NCBI GenBank assembly: GCA_946894095.1
Contig: OX335650.1
Span: forward strand, 7,316,001-7,380,000
Source of the DNA: Incurvaria masculella
Taxonomy: Eukaryota; Arthropoda; Insecta; Lepidoptera; Incurvariidae
DNA length: 64,000 nt
Direction of reading: 5' to 3'
The position numbers were made by a program, and so were the translations under genes. Of the stretch, positions 19,757 to 31,062 are shown piece by piece; within the stretch, counting starts at the first letter, position 1; every line of letters starts with the position of its first letter. The notes beneath the pieces were generated by a model that was not told the DNA's origin, searched no databases, and was given only the letters and a program-made list of their open reading frames with translations.

Positions 19757-20325
19757 GTGGGCTTATTATTATTATTATTTTATATTTATTTCATAAATAA
19801 CTGGCTACACGTTATACGATTAAGTTTCCGTCGCCACTCAGGTCTATTCTTTTTCGCAGATTCTTCTTACTTCTTAAGTTGGGGTCGTAAAGAAAAATTT
19901 AAACCGTGAGGTTGTAAAAACCTCCCTTTTATGAATCAATACTGAACATTCAATAACATAAGTTTACGACCTAAGATGCACGCAGATATATTGGGATGGG
20001 ATTACTATCCTTTCTCTGAGCTTGCGCTGGCTGAATAGGGTGACCACATTGTTGGCTCAGAATCAAACAATTGTACTAAATTGCATATATGCAATGACCT
20101 CGGTGTAAAGGCGAATTATTTTGGAATGAATTGTTGCTATCTTGCATGAAGAATTCAAGTTGCAAGGTCAAAAGGAAATGAGATTTTGTAACAACCCGAT
20201 ATCGGTTGAAAAAGTCGTTCCGTTGAGTTTTAAAACGACTGTTTCTACAATTTGTTTCTGTGTTGGCACGCCCGTATAATATTTTTTGATGTTGGTATTA
20301 TGGTAATTTTTATGCAGCGATACAT
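19757..20325. other. No gene; short ATT microsatellite
   Basis: TTATTATTATTATTATTTTA lies just after the SINE (about 19766-19785). The rest is unrecognised. Confidence 0.35.
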
Positions 20326-20525
20326 CAAAGACGGGCGTGGCGATAAAAACTCATTCGTATCTGCCGCTATACCATTTTTTTTTAAATACATACACTGGCG
20401 GTATGCCGATCGGTCATTTCGCTTACGAATTCGCTCAACAATGATAATCTCGACTTCCGACGATGCGTAAGAACACCTAAAAACTGCACAGGACGCCATT
20501 AAGTTTCGATATTGCGCGTTGAAAA
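20326..20525 (+). repeat. G-family repeat
   Basis: Contains GACGGGCGTGGCGAT, ACTCATTCGTATCTGCCGCT, TTACGAATTCGCTCA and AACTGCACAGGACGCCATTA. It links the 'end' fragments (2455, 53126, 62582) with the 'interior' fragments (4141, 6900) and so shows they are one family. Confidence 0.6.
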
Positions 20526-22439
20526 CAGTGCACAAAAATATGCATTCATAATGTCATGGTTATCTGGATGCATATGCAGAAGTCTAGAAGATGGTAATGT
20601 ATACAAGCGACCAAGCCAATTTTACTTGAAAAGTAATTTCTCCCGCTCTATCTGTGTTTGCATTTATTATAAAATTTGGTTAATCCTCCCTTCGATTGAT
20701 AATAATGTTTTAAAACCAGATATGTTGTTATTAGCAAAACAATACTGAAACTAAGCTGAAAAGTAGAATGCATACAATATAACCCTACACTATGTGGGTA
20801 GAGTCGAAAATGAAGCAAATTATTTATTTAGTGTTTCTCTAAATCACACGGTCGATTTCTATATCATATTCGTGGAAAAAAATAAGATCACGGATTTCCA
20901 TCTAGTCACACTGGAAAAGGAGAGAATTCTTGCATTCAAGGTATACGTCCATGCGATTTAAATGATCTGTATTTTCGGTGTAATTACTTTAATACGTCAC
21001 CGTACCAACCTATTTCCTCGATGGGTAAGTATTTGTTTCTTCATATGAACTTACCTGTTTTTCGTTATTATATGTGTATTATGAGGTAACCATGAAATAA
21101 TCGTACCTACAATACTTACCTTCATCCAATATTTCCATCCAATATAACCTATGAGTGCGTGCCTGACGTGCCTAAACCGCTAACCTGCTCAGATCTCTGC
21201 TGGCCACAAAAACACTTTCTCGTTCCAGGTAGCGGGGCGGCAATACACAAAGACCTTCAAATTATTTAATAATCCGCTCGTCAAATTGGAGTTGGGAATC
21301 CCTCAGCGGAGAATTAGATGGGTCGTGGTCGGCGGCCTTAGAATAACGATACACAGATATAGTCCAGGAGCGTCATGAAACCATACCCACGACACCGCAT
21401 TGCGTACGTGTTCAGGGATCTTGCGTTAATCAATGTAAAACTCTATCTCAGTGCAAAAACGACAAATATATCGACCTGCTGTCACGCGAGACCTTGCTAT
21501 GTCCGACGAACATGTCGAACGAACGACGTCGACGAATAGTTAAGAGCAGTTATATTTCGCCCTTTTGAACGCTGTTGGTTGGATGTTCACATTTTTTTAA
21601 AATATGAAATCGATACAAATTTTAATCATGAAAAGGAACAAACATTAGCGTTTTGGTGCCAGTGACGACGACGTTACACCGATCCTATCGAGTTTTAGTT
21701 TAAGAACCTGACAAAAACTAATTTCGATTGCTGATTTGTATGAAATCGCGGGAGCCGCATGTTTATTTCCAAAATTTAAAATTTAATTAAAACAATAATA
21801 TCGCCGAACGCCCATAAAAGCGATGCGGAGACATCATCAAAATGTCCAAAAAATTTCAAATCATGAGTCGACTGCATGTCTATAACGTATCACTTGGACT
21901 AGCACCGGAATCCAGCTCCGCTGAGTCCACGGCCTGAGTCGCAATTTTTGTGTACGCCCTGCGGTTCGGCGTGCGAATAACTACATTTTCTGAATGTGAA
22001 GCTCTACTGAAACTTAAAATGCGAGAGTTACAGCATACACTCACCAATGACGCAGGCCTGGCCGCGTCCGTATCACGGTGGGATTCTCGACCGAGTGGGC
22101 AAAAACAGCGTTCAAGGTCGGACACTGTCAAATCATTCAGTAATGCGACGAATTTAGTAACAATCATCCGAAATTTTAAGTCGATATTACAAAGATTTTT
22201 TTTCAAAAATATCTCCAATGGTTTTGCTGTAAATTATCTCGATATTATAATACGAACACAACATATTTCATTCAACTTGCCTTATTCTAAGAATATATGC
22301 ATGTACAGATCATTTTTTGTACATACATGCAAACAATTTATCACTTGAACAAATAGTAAAGGAATGGAGTCCATACCATATTACTTATTCTGTGTCTATA
22401 CTACACTAGGTTAAACGACCTACCTCTAATACCAGAGTA
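20526..22439. other. 1.9 kb with no recognised gene
   Basis: No repeat shared with the rest of the window and no domain in the overlapping frames at 21880-22348. One of the longest apparently single-copy stretches, so a candidate for intronic or intergenic host sequence. Confidence 0.4.
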
Positions 22440-22790
22440 AGCTTGGCGACGAAAACTCATCCACATTGCGGCAGCATAGCCCATAATAGGTAATGTCTAG
22501 GTCCGTAGCCACGTATTAGTGTCAATGCATATACCGACGGTACCGCCGGCTAGTCAATTCGTTTACGAATTCGCCTGACTGTTTTCAAGTTCTAGCAATA
22601 CGTAAGGACCCCATTGTATTGTTTTATTCCATTCATAGGTAGGTAATCTACACAAGAATCGTTACGCTATGCATAGAAGAACTGGGAAACTTACTTTGCC
22701 AGTCACAAAATAAGTTTGAAACTTGTATTTTAAGTCCAACGGACATTAGATGTTGCGCGTCTCGAATTTGTAAGCGAACAGACCGGCCGG
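22440..22790 (+). repeat. G-family repeat, with an internal insertion
   Basis: GGCGACGAAAACTCATCCAC, GCGGCAGCATAGCCC, GTTTACGAATTCGCCTGAC and, after about 120 unrelated bases (22618-22738), GGACATTAGATGTTGCGCG. The order matches the copy at 20326. Confidence 0.55.
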
Positions 22791-23426
22791 CGGCCCTCCG
22801 TTACCGTCGTCAGTGTATTTATTATTTTTATTAACAAAGTAATTATTAGTATTATCTTTAGTATTACGGATACATTTCTCGATGAGAAGACATTGATTGC
22901 GGGGGCTGACCCGGCGGCGTAAAATATGAGAAAATAGGAGAAAAAAGGGAATTCGATCAATTCCGTACTCAGAAGTGAATGTCAAATATTTTAACCATTA
23001 AGAGCGCAGAACGTATGACATAAAAGTTTCCCCAGAGGGGTTTTAAATCATAAAATTCGTGCCCATGTTGTTTGGGTCACCCTCAGTACGATTACATTCA
23101 TGTTCGCGCTTCTAAAAATGTTTCCATTTGGTAAACAAAATATCGGACGTGGTTATGTGTGTATTATTGTTTGATTCTGGTTGCCATGGTAACCAAATGC
23201 GTCACGCAAAACGGTAACACACCACGTAGCGGCGACCGTGAATACGAAGCTATCGATTTGTCTTCAACTCCTGGAATGCCTAGAAATAGGTAACTACTTT
23301 TTGCTCACATCTGAGCAAGGTGAATGTGCAATCACATACCTCTGTTTAGGGTGCAACAGCAGGCATTGCTGTTACTTTGGGAAATGTTCTTGAAATTAAT
23401 ACAAACAATAATAATAATGAACAGAT
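22791..23426. other. No gene recognised
   Basis: Overlapping minus frames (22730-22985) have no domain. Nothing repeated. Confidence 0.35.
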
Positions 23427-23640
23427 TTATTTTATGCAACTGGACATGGATATCTTATACCAACTGTCATGATATTAGCCCAACACGCCACATGGTAATT
23501 AAGTTGGCCATGCCAGGACCTTCCTCATATTGCTCGTATTGAACTGGATCGAAAAACCGGACAATTTTTCACTGCCGCTTCAACCATCGTTTGTTCAATT
23601 CAATGGTACCAACACGGGCGGGATTAACCTTACCACCTAA
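23427..23640 (-). repeat. SINE S, 5'-truncated
   Basis: Minus strand. The tail begins TTTATGCAACTGGACATGG and the copy runs to GGTACCAACACGGGCGGG and CTTACCACCTA, where it stops before the head. Moderately diverged. Confidence 0.8.
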
Positions 23641-24217
23641 TTTTGGTACACACATTTGATGACAAAAGATATTTATTGACAATGAATTAATTTGATTAAC
23701 TATGAACATAAATATTTTAATTTTAAGGATTGTTTATATTGGAATTTTGGTTTGCTTTAACCGACCACACACTTATTTTATCTTTAATTTCATTTAATTA
23801 GTTTTTTTTTTTTGACATCTTTAAAGACTTTTATTTTTTATTGTATTGTACTGATTTAATGAATTAATATGTATGATAAACTGTGTGATCAGTATACTGA
23901 AAAAAATACGACGTATTCGATAGCATTAAGCGCTTACAATGTAATATTGTATACTTGAAAAAAAATGGTCCACTGAAAAAATAATTTGAAATATAAAAAT
24001 ATTGTTAGTAAGGAAGAGGATCTAGAGTTTATGCTGCACTTTGCGTGCAAAATAAGTTTTAGTTTTTTTTACAAAAGGACTCGAAAATTGTATGCAAAAA
24101 ATGCTAACGTGGCGGTTAGAAGTGGGCACAATGGCGGAATTAAAGAAATAATAAAATTTGAAAATGAACTTCTCAAGAGAGTGTTGGTGGCTACAACATC
24201 ACTAATGTTTATTGTAC
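23641..24217. other. No gene recognised
   Basis: Very AT-rich. The overlapping frames at 23986-24371 run into the neighbouring SINE and have no domain. Confidence 0.35.
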
Positions 24218-24575
24218 TTTTTTTTATGCAACCTGACATGGATGGCTCAATACACCACATTCCCGAAGGAATTAGGTGCCATGCCAGGACCTTCCTTTTA
24301 TGAGCACGCCTACATTGAACTGGATGGAAAACACGGACAATTTTCTTTAGCCGCTTCGACCATCTTTTCATCTAATGCGATGGTAAGTAGTAACACCTAG
24401 TAGGGGAAGGGGACCTACAATTTTACATGAATTCCGAGCCATGGAGCAGCTCGCATTCGTGACGAAATGCACTCATCGAACTCGGAAAGAGAAAGAAATT
24501 GGTGCAAGTCGGAATTGAACCCAGACCTCTGTTACGCTCAGGCCAGTCCCCGCGCCACTAGGCTACGGGCCGCTC
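24218..24575 (-). repeat. SINE S with tRNA-like head, internal deletion
   Basis: Poly-T and TTTATGCAACCTGACATGG at the left; the head ends GGCTACGGGCCGCTC at the right. About 35 bases that form one arm of the 3' stem-loop are missing (GGATGGCTCAATACACCAC). Confidence 0.85.
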
Positions 24576-25022
24576 AACTAAAGAACTAAAGCAGTCCCTT
24601 TATCCACACTCTCCTACGTCCATTATAAGGCATAGGCATCCGGGTGCAGGTTAGGTCTCACAACTTTTTCAATAAGCTTCAAGGAAGCAACGACTTATGG
24701 ACCATTGTGTTCTCCCATGCCCCATGCGGCGTCGTGTTTCGCTGCCGCACCGCCACAGAATAAGCAATAGTTCTCCACCGCATCAGTGATGGGAATGGCG
24801 TTTTTTCCTGCGGCGTGTGTGTGAGACCGCGAGGAGTGGTGGTACCACACCACAGGCGGATGCTAATGAAGCATTGTATGCAATACTAACTTATTGGCTG
24901 TGAAAGAATGTACGCCGATAATTGTCTACTTTTAATGTTGCGGATATTACTTCTCAATCAAACAACGCTGGAAAAATCGCTAAAATCAACGAGATAGATA
25001 GACAAAAGTCAATTTATGCGAC
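24576..25022. other. No gene; possible 3' UTR of the exon candidate
   Basis: Read on the minus strand, ATTAAA (near 24930) lies about 90 bases after the stop codon of the candidate exon at 25023-25178 and could be its polyadenylation signal. Nothing else seen. Confidence 0.25.
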
Positions 25023-25178
25023 TCATGAAAAATCAATTTTCACACCAAATGATCTCTCGATCTCCCGGAAAAGGGTGATCGAATTAGATGATGCGTTTCG
25101 GAACTCATAGCATATTTCTTTTGCTTCCTCAACGGTCATATGCATATCTTGATACATGTTCTTCACGTAATCGAAGTG
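25023..25178 (-). CDS. Candidate terminal coding exon, unknown host protein
   Basis: On the minus strand TTCTTAG is followed by 51 codons in phase 0 and TGA at 25025-25023. The peptide starts HFDYVKNMYQDMHMTVEEAK, continues EICYEFRNASSNSIT, and ends LFREIERSFGVKIDFS. It looks like a genuine helical protein end rather than random translation: charged and hydrophobic residues alternate and no residue dominates. The TAG of the acceptor closes the upstream frame, as expected at an intron edge. I do not recognise the family. Against it: the opposite strand is also open here for about 60 codons, and there is no transcript evidence. The gene would extend to higher coordinates. Confidence 0.33.
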   Translation of the reverse strand, partial: HFDYVKNMYQDMHMTVEEAKEICYEFRNASSNSITLFREIERSFGVKIDFS

Positions 25179-25199
25179 CTAAGAATAAGACCTCGTAAG

Positions 25200-25290
25200 G
25201 GGGCATCCATTAATCACGTGAGGCGATTTTAGGGATTTTTCGACCCCTCTTCCCCCATGGTGAGATGTTGTGGGATTTGGCTCGAGCCGG
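25200..25290 (+). repeat. Remnant of the GGGGCATCCATTAAT repeat
   Basis: GGGGGCATCCATTAATCACG followed by TTTTTCGACCCCTCTTCCCC. I recall this combination as the end of a widespread insect inverted-repeat element. Only one end is visible. Confidence 0.4.
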
Positions 25291-25940
25291 GAGCTCGAGG
25301 GGAAGGCTCCTTATCTTATGTGACATTTATCAAAATGTGTTTTTTTAAATACGTTAATCCGTGCCTCAATGCGGTGGACTTATTCAAACAAAGCATCAAT
25401 TTACGAGGGAACCTTCTATATTTTGTGAGAAACATGTTTTACTTAATTCTACCCAGTTTTCTTGCAATTATACACTGTTTCTTGCGGAAAAATAAATTAC
25501 GTTATATTTGGAGATACCCCCCCTCTTTTCAACTATGTATTACACAAGTGATTAGTCTGGCAAGCTGTCTCTATCACCATAATTATTATACTTTTTATGA
25601 AAAACCGGCATGGGTGGATGTGCTGAGAGGCCAAAGGTACTCAGAGAAGCTAAAATCCACCCCACCTCGCGAAATCACACACAGTGCGACACTCTGCGCC
25701 GCGTGTTCCGGATATAGGTTGGATGGGAAGCAATAAAGGAAGCAAGTTCCACAGAGTAACGCCCTACTATGAACCTACATGCTACTACACTCACGCTTCT
25801 CTTTAAACTTTTTTTTTAATACTCGTTTAAATTTCAATTAGCCATGGAAAGTCTCGTTTCCATGACTAATTGTTGGCAACAGCACACTGTTGTAAGCTGT
25901 AATAAACCGGGCTGGTCATAATCAGTTTAAATGGCAAACA
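25291..25940. other. No gene recognised
   Basis: A 159-residue plus frame (25257-25736) begins inside the repeat remnant. Its composition (Phe/Leu/Tyr-rich middle from AT-rich DNA) has no domain, so I do not call it. Confidence 0.35.
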
Positions 25941-26252
25941 ACACCTCAGGGCGCGAGGCCTTGGTTCACTTGCGAGAGGTCATGGGTTCAATCCCCGCCA
26001 CGTTTCTCGTTGTAAGTTATATACGTGGTTTTCGTCACGAATACGAGCTGTCCCACGGTTCGAAATCCATGTGAAACATTCCCCTACTAGGTGTTAGGGT
26101 TAAGCCCGTCCGGGGTGGTACTATCGAATTGGATTTAAAAGATGATCGAAGCCACAATGAAAAATTGTCCGAGTTTTCAATCCAGTGTAATTAATCCGTA
26201 CTCATAAATGAAATGTTCTAGCATGGCACCTAATTTCTTCGGGATTGCGCTC
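25941..26252 (+). repeat. SINE S with tRNA-like head, diverged, 3'-truncated
   Basis: Box B is GGGTTCAATCCCC. Body landmarks CTACTAGGTGTTAGGG, CATGGCACCTAATTTCTTC are present. It is cut before the 3' stem-loop. More diverged than other copies. Confidence 0.7.
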
Positions 26253-26383
26253 ATACAATGATCCCACCGCCGATGCTAGGCCAAAATTAACGGCACAGTG
26301 GTGGCACTAGTTAGCTGCTGGTACCTATACCACTTTATAGAGGATTAAATCAGAGCGGACTTGAGTGCAATTACTTTCTTGGT

Positions 26384-26414
26384 AACTTTTATCCAAATCG
26401 GTTGGATAAAAGTT
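26384..26414. repeat. Short perfect palindrome at the edge of D3
   Basis: AACTTTTATCCAA and TTGGATAAAAGTT form a 13-bp stem around a 5-base loop. It lies exactly where the truncated D3 copy begins, so it may be a scar of the event that removed the D left end. Confidence 0.6.
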
Positions 26415-26656
26415 GCGAGTCCGAGTTTGATTTGACAGCTTACTCACCGTCGTCGTCGTAAATACATCGACGTTGCCGTTTACGCCGACTCCGCGTTTTC
26501 ATCGGAATCGGAACAAATCGGAAGTCCGAGTTTGACTTTGACAGCTTGAAGAAGTAAACCCACAGAATATCTAGTAAAAACTTGTATGGAGTTTGACGTT
26601 TTTACGTAACTTCGGAGTTCCGTAAACGCCAATTTAGGTGACAACTGGGACTAGGA
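26414..26656 (+). repeat. D-family MITE, copy D3, 5'-truncated
   Basis: Starts in mid-element (GCGAGTCCGAGTTTGATTTG) and continues to AACGCCAATTTAGGTGACAA at the right end. The left ~75-100 bases including the terminal repeat are missing. Confidence 0.8.
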
Positions 26657-27477
26657 GCTCAGTATATTTTTTGCCAGGATCAACCGCCCCTAATATCTGG
26701 CACGGGCCTAGTCGACCTAAAGGGGAACCCGCCACGGGTTATTTATATATATATATATTATGGTTAAAGACCGATGTTGAGTTTATCTTTTTTTCTTACC
26801 ATAAACTCGGAATAAGTGCACTCTATATGGGTATTTTTTGAAAATATTAGTTACCTTCATGGAAAAAAAGATTTCGGACTTTAACCAACATCGGACTTTG
26901 GCCGTAACATATACAAATCGTAATGTTTTGTGTGCAATGCCGTGCTTGGCCGACATGTTTCGCCTCCAACGACGGAAGCATCGTCAGGGCCACTTCGTAA
27001 CCGTAAGTTTGAAAACCGTAAGTTTTCAAAACATTATGTGCAGCGACGGTGTAAATCTAAGAAGATAAATACAAATCGTGTACCCATTCAATGACAGTAA
27101 TGTGATGCCAGAAGCTGCTGATGCGGCGCTGTTGACCGACAATGGTTCACTTCGTTGATGATAAAGTCGTGCACCTCGGCGTCGCGTCGCGTCGCCTCGA
27201 TCGCGCGATCTAGAGCCCGTCCGGGAACCGTCCCGCGGCGCCGCGTCGCCGGGCGCGCCGGCCGACGCCACGAGACGGCTCCCGGGGCGCCGCGCCGGTA
27301 ATCTCCGCGGCCTTAATTACTTCGTGATAGCGCCTGTGGGTCAATAATGCACTTGCTGGTGTGCCGCTTGTGACGAGCGCCGTCCGCGGCACGAGCACCG
27401 CTACTCCACACCACCGAATCCACTTCATTCGAAGAGCCCGCCTGCTCTGCTTTTTACGGTTCCGTACCCTAAGGCGT
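26657..27477. other. No gene; CpG island at 27150-27420
   Basis: 27150-27420 is a strong CpG island with GCGTCGCGTCGCGTCGCC repeats. It could be another unmethylated or regulatory patch; I see no splice donor next to it that I trust. The minus frames over it (27026-27512) are GC artefacts. At 27001-27030, GAAAAC/GTTTTC forms a small hairpin. Confidence 0.4.
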
Positions 27478-27597
27478 TTTTTATGCAACCTGACATGCAT
27501 GGCTAATACCACACAATTACCGTTATGATATTAGCCCAATACACCACATTCCCGATGGATTAAGGTGCCATGCCATGACCTACCTTCACGAGCACAG
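27478..27597 (-). repeat. SINE S, 3' fragment
   Basis: TTTTTTATGCAACCTGACAT, both arms of the 3' stem-loop, and CCGATGGATTAAGGTGCC. Truncated at about 27597. Confidence 0.8.
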
Positions 27598-27914
27598 GAA
27601 AAGAAGGAAGGGTGTCACGTGCAATTTAGATAGAGCAGTCAACGTGCTTTTCTGGAAGTTTTAAGAACAACATGTATCCTTTATTTATTAATTAATTATT
27701 TATTTAGAAAACCAACAGCAATTACAATTTACATTTTGATACAAGATAATATAAGCTTAAGCTAAGGCCAATAATAGGTTTTCCTGAATAAAACATATTT
27801 TGAATAAAATATATCTTGTTCTACAAGAGAAGGTAAATGCAATCAGCAAAAGGTAGGTAACATCATATGTTATCAACATATAACCAGTACATTTTCGTAC
27901 AATGGAATGAGAAG
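27598..27914. other. No gene recognised
   Basis: AT-rich; a 78-residue minus frame (27757-27993) runs into E2 and has no domain. Confidence 0.3.
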
Positions 27915-28238
27915 AAAAACCGGCCAAGTGCGAGTCGGACTCGCACACGAAGGGTTCCGTACTATCGTAAAAAAATGTATCCAAAAAAATCACGTTTTTT
28001 GTATGGGGACCCCCTTTAATTTTAATGATTTCTAAATCTTACCTTTTTGTTGTTATAGCGGCAAAATAAATACACTCTCTGTGAAAATTTCAGCTGTCTA
28101 TCTGTTACGGTTACTGAGATACAGCCCTGTGACAGACGGACAGACGGACGGACGGACGGACGGACGGACGGACGGACGGACAGCGGAGGCTTAGTAATAA
28201 GGTTCCGTTTTCACCCTTTGGGTACGGAACCCTAAAAA
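27915..28238 (+). repeat. E-family element, copy E2, long (ACGG)n
   Basis: Complete copy with eight or more consecutive ACGG units (about 28136-28180), the longest tract with E5. Confidence 0.92.
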
Positions 28239-28852
28239 CGAGCCTGAAGGGGCACCATGCTCTGGATATTGAGAGCCAGAAAGCTTCGAATTTGCCTGCC
28301 ACCCTCAAGCTTTGGATCATTCCGAGTCCAACCCCCATTCCGAAAACAATGTCATCTGCTTTTATGACTCCTTTAAGCTATAATTTAAAAACGCTATCTA
28401 ATTATCTACAAATTAGCTTTGCACAAACCTGCCTTGCAAAACCCTAAAGATATGTAAACATACAAATATCGCTTCTACAGTTAAAATAACTGTATATCTG
28501 TGATCGGTTCTTACTGTAGTAGCTACGCTCGATACAAAGAATGTAGTGACTCGAGTATGTCGGTGTATGCTCATTTGGATCACGTGTTGGAAGATGAGTA
28601 TTGAGAGCTCGCGAAAATTAACACCTCCAAGTAGGAACCGCAGACGGCGGTCTCACGTACGATACCCGTACACTACATCCGAGACACTTTCCCTGAGTAA
28701 TGACACGCCTCGATACGACACAATGGGCCACTGCCCGACATTATCGAATGATTGCGCGCGCATACAATGGCGAAACGGTGCTGAAACCGAGTCCGACGTC
28801 GATGGTCGCCGACTTGTAATCAAACGAAACCAATGTACAGTCATTGATATGT
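28239..28852. other. No gene recognised; spacer between two E copies
   Basis: About 615 bases between E2 and E3, which are in the same orientation. Overlapping frames at 28546-28883 on both strands have no domain. Confidence 0.35.
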
Positions 28853-29121
28853 AAAACCGGCCAAGCGCGAGTCGGACTCGCACACGAAGGGTTCCGTACC
28901 ATCGTACAAAAATTTCAACACAAAAAATTCACGTTTTTTGTATGGGGCCCTTTATTTTTTATTGTTTTTTTATTTTACCTAATTGTTGTTAAAGTCTCAA
29001 AATAACACACTCTATGAAAGTTCATGAGATACAGCCCTGTGACAGACAAACGGACGGACGGACAGCGGAAGCTTAGTAATAGGGTTCCGTTTGGTACCCT
29101 TTGGGTACGGAACCCTAAAAA
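28853..29121 (+). repeat. E-family element, copy E3
   Basis: Short (ACGG)n tract, small internal deletion, both edges intact (AAAACCGGCCAAGCGCG ... GGAACCCTAAAAA). It abuts the reverse transcriptase fragment. Confidence 0.9.
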
Positions 29122-29134
29122 GTGGTACGAAGTA

Positions 29135-30159
29135 ATAAAACGTGTATAGTCCTCGTGACATGTCTTACTCAGTACTGTACCAGTACTGTACTCAGTACTG
29201 GTACCAGCACCAGACCAACAGCGTCCGCTGGGGATCTGCTCTGTCCCACAGCTACAGGCTTAACTGTGGTGTGAGACAGGGCGGGTTGACCTCTCCTGAC
29301 CTCTTCAATGTCTACGTTAATGACCTGATTGTGGAACTCAGCAACACTCGGGTTGGCTTGCAACTAGGCAAAAGATTTGTGAATAACCTAAGTTATGCAG
29401 ATGACATGGTGTTGCTGAGTCCTTCAATCAGTGGCCTAAGGAAGCTGCTGGCTATCTGTGAAAGATATGCTTCCGAGCACGGGCTCACCTACAATGCCAA
29501 AAAGACTGAGATGATGATTTTCAAGGCGGGAGGTGGGCCCAGTAGGGTATCTCAGGTAAAAGTTGACAATACACCAATCCGGATAGTTAGCAGCTTCAAA
29601 TATCTGGGCCATATCCTCACCTCCTCTAGGAAGGATGACATGGACATTGAGAGGCAGAGGCGGTCGCTGTCGGTGGTCGGTAATATGCTGGTGAGAAGGT
29701 TCGCCAGGTGCACGAAACAAGTGAAACGGACACTGTTTACAGCGTACTGCCAAACGTTCTACACGTGTCAGCTGTGGACGAACTATGCGAAAAGGTCGCA
29801 CGATAGCATTCGTGTTCAATATAATAACACGTTCCGGCAGCTGATGGGCCTGCCGCGCCACTGCAGCGCATCAGGTATGTTCTGCGAGGAGCGTGTCAAC
29901 ACGTTTAATGCTATCGTGCGGAACCGGATTGCCCGATTTTGGTCTGGAATCAGGTTTTGTTCCAATACAATTATTCGTGGGATAGCTGATTGGTTCCACT
30001 CAGCAATCTTTCAGAAATGGAATGGGATTTTGCTTTTGTGACTGATTTTATATTTTTATCTTTTAAATTATTGTATTGTTGTCATTTTAAATTTTTCTGA
30101 TTTATATGTAAAAAAAAAAATATTGACAATTTATGGACCTTGGGTCTGCCAATAAACAA

Positions 30160-30190
<31 letters not shown>
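29135..30190 (+). mobile_element. 5'-truncated non-LTR retrotransposon with (ATT)n tail
   Basis: Partial pol frame, then about 100 bases of AT-rich 3' UTR, AATAAACA and an (ATT)n microsatellite to about 30190. Truncation at the 5' end and a simple-repeat tail are the usual products of target-primed reverse transcription. The left boundary is vague. Confidence 0.85.
29142..30041 (+). CDS. non-LTR reverse transcriptase, C-terminal two-thirds (truncated element)
   Basis: 299 residues, open to the natural stop. Visible reverse transcriptase blocks: CGVRQGG then SPDLFNVYVNDL (residues 42-62), the catalytic SYADD box (84-88), YNAKKTEMMIF (117-127) and the thumb block FKYLGHILT (152-160). A C-terminal extension of about 140 residues follows (RTLFTAYCQTFYTCQLW...). 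The apurinic endonuclease domain and the first reverse transcriptase blocks are absent, so it cannot move by itself. The pattern suggests the CR1/L2 side of non-LTR elements; clade not certain. The frame is undamaged, so the insertion is probably young. Repeated GTACTCAGTACTG-like sequence at 29165-29205 may mark the truncation junction. The start codon used is merely the first in frame. Confidence 0.85.
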   Translation: MYSPRDMSYSVLYQYCTQYWYQHQTNSVRWGSALSHSYRLNCGVRQGGLTSPDLFNVYVNDLIVELSNTRVGLQLGKRFVNNLSYADDMVLLSPSISGLRKLLAICERYASEHGLTYNAKKTEMMIFKAGGGPSRVSQVKVDNTPIRIVSSFKYLGHILTSSRKDDMDIERQRRSLSVVGNMLVRRFARCTKQVKRTLFTAYCQTFYTCQLWTNYAKRSHDSIRVQYNNTFRQLMGLPRHCSASGMFCEERVNTFNAIVRNRIARFWSGIRFCSNTIIRGIADWFHSAIFQKWNGILLL

Positions 30191-30245
30191 TACACTTCGG
30201 TTGAAACAAAAAATGTACGGTTTTGAAAACCGTAAGTAACACGTC

Positions 30246-30334
30246 TTTTATGCAACGGACATGGATAGCTAATACAAAACCAACTGCCTAACACACTGAA
30301 GGAAATAGGACCTTCCTTATAGTGCACGGCTGAA
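30246..30334 (-). repeat. SINE S, 3' fragment, diverged
   Basis: TTTTATGCAACGGACATGG then GCTAATAC and ATAGGACCTTCCTTATAGTG. Several small deletions. Confidence 0.6.
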
Positions 30335-30419
30335 TCAAACGAAGACCGCAAACGCGTATGAGCCGCAAATATCAATGCATATTTTTGTCAGTCCTGAGTA
30401 TAACGCGAGGGGTCCGTCA

Positions 30420-31062
30420 CTCAGGGAATCTGGTGTAAAATTGTTTGATACTCTCAGAAATATCAGGTAATCTTAGGTGGGAATCCGAGGAATCTGGAAA
30501 TCTCAGGTAATCTGGAGTAATCCTAGGAAATCTGGGAATCTCAAGGAAATCATTGGCAATACTATCAAATTAATGGTAATTTCGGGTATTAATAATTTTA
30601 GGCGGGAGTTCGAGGAATAAGAAAATCTTAGGCAGTGCTGAGTAATCCCAAAATCATTTGAAAAAATCCACCTAACCTTTTTTTGGTCGTTGAAAAGCAT
30701 TGTCCGAGAAAAAAAATGTCCAGATCTCTTCAGCGTGACCTGTGTATTTTTGGGTCATTCGATTTTTTTTTGTATTCTACTCAAACCGGAAGGAAATTTT
30801 GGAAACCCCTTTTTTTGCTCATTCAAAATCTATGCTCACACGAAGAAATAATTTGATTTTCTGGGAATTTTCCAAATCAAGATTTCAAAATCCCAGAATA
30901 TTTGATAATCCTAGAAATCTTTGGTAAACCCTTAAGAAACTTTGGGAGTGCTTTAAGAATAATGGAAATCTCCAGGAATATTTGGTAGTCCTTTAGAATC
31001 CTTGGGAATCGATCACAACATAATCCTGGTAATCTTAATTACTAGTAATCTTAATTTATACT
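30420..31062. repeat. Degenerate tandem array of short GGAATCT-like units
   Basis: About 640 bases in which GGAATCT, GGAAATCT, GGTAATCT and relatives recur every 10-20 bases (e.g. GGTGGGAATCCGAGGAATCT at 30476, CTTTGGTAAACC at 30920, CCTTGGGAATC at 30995). A core of 30670-30830 is less clear. It looks like an old, decayed minisatellite. No protein. Confidence 0.5.

Noticed and set aside
25257..25736. 159-codon plus-strand frame
   Set aside because: It starts inside a repeat remnant, has no domain, and its Phe/Leu/Tyr-rich middle is what AT-rich DNA gives by chance.
28136..28180. CRISPR-like short tandem repeats
   Set aside because: It is an uninterrupted ACGG microsatellite inside an E element in eukaryotic DNA, without spacers.
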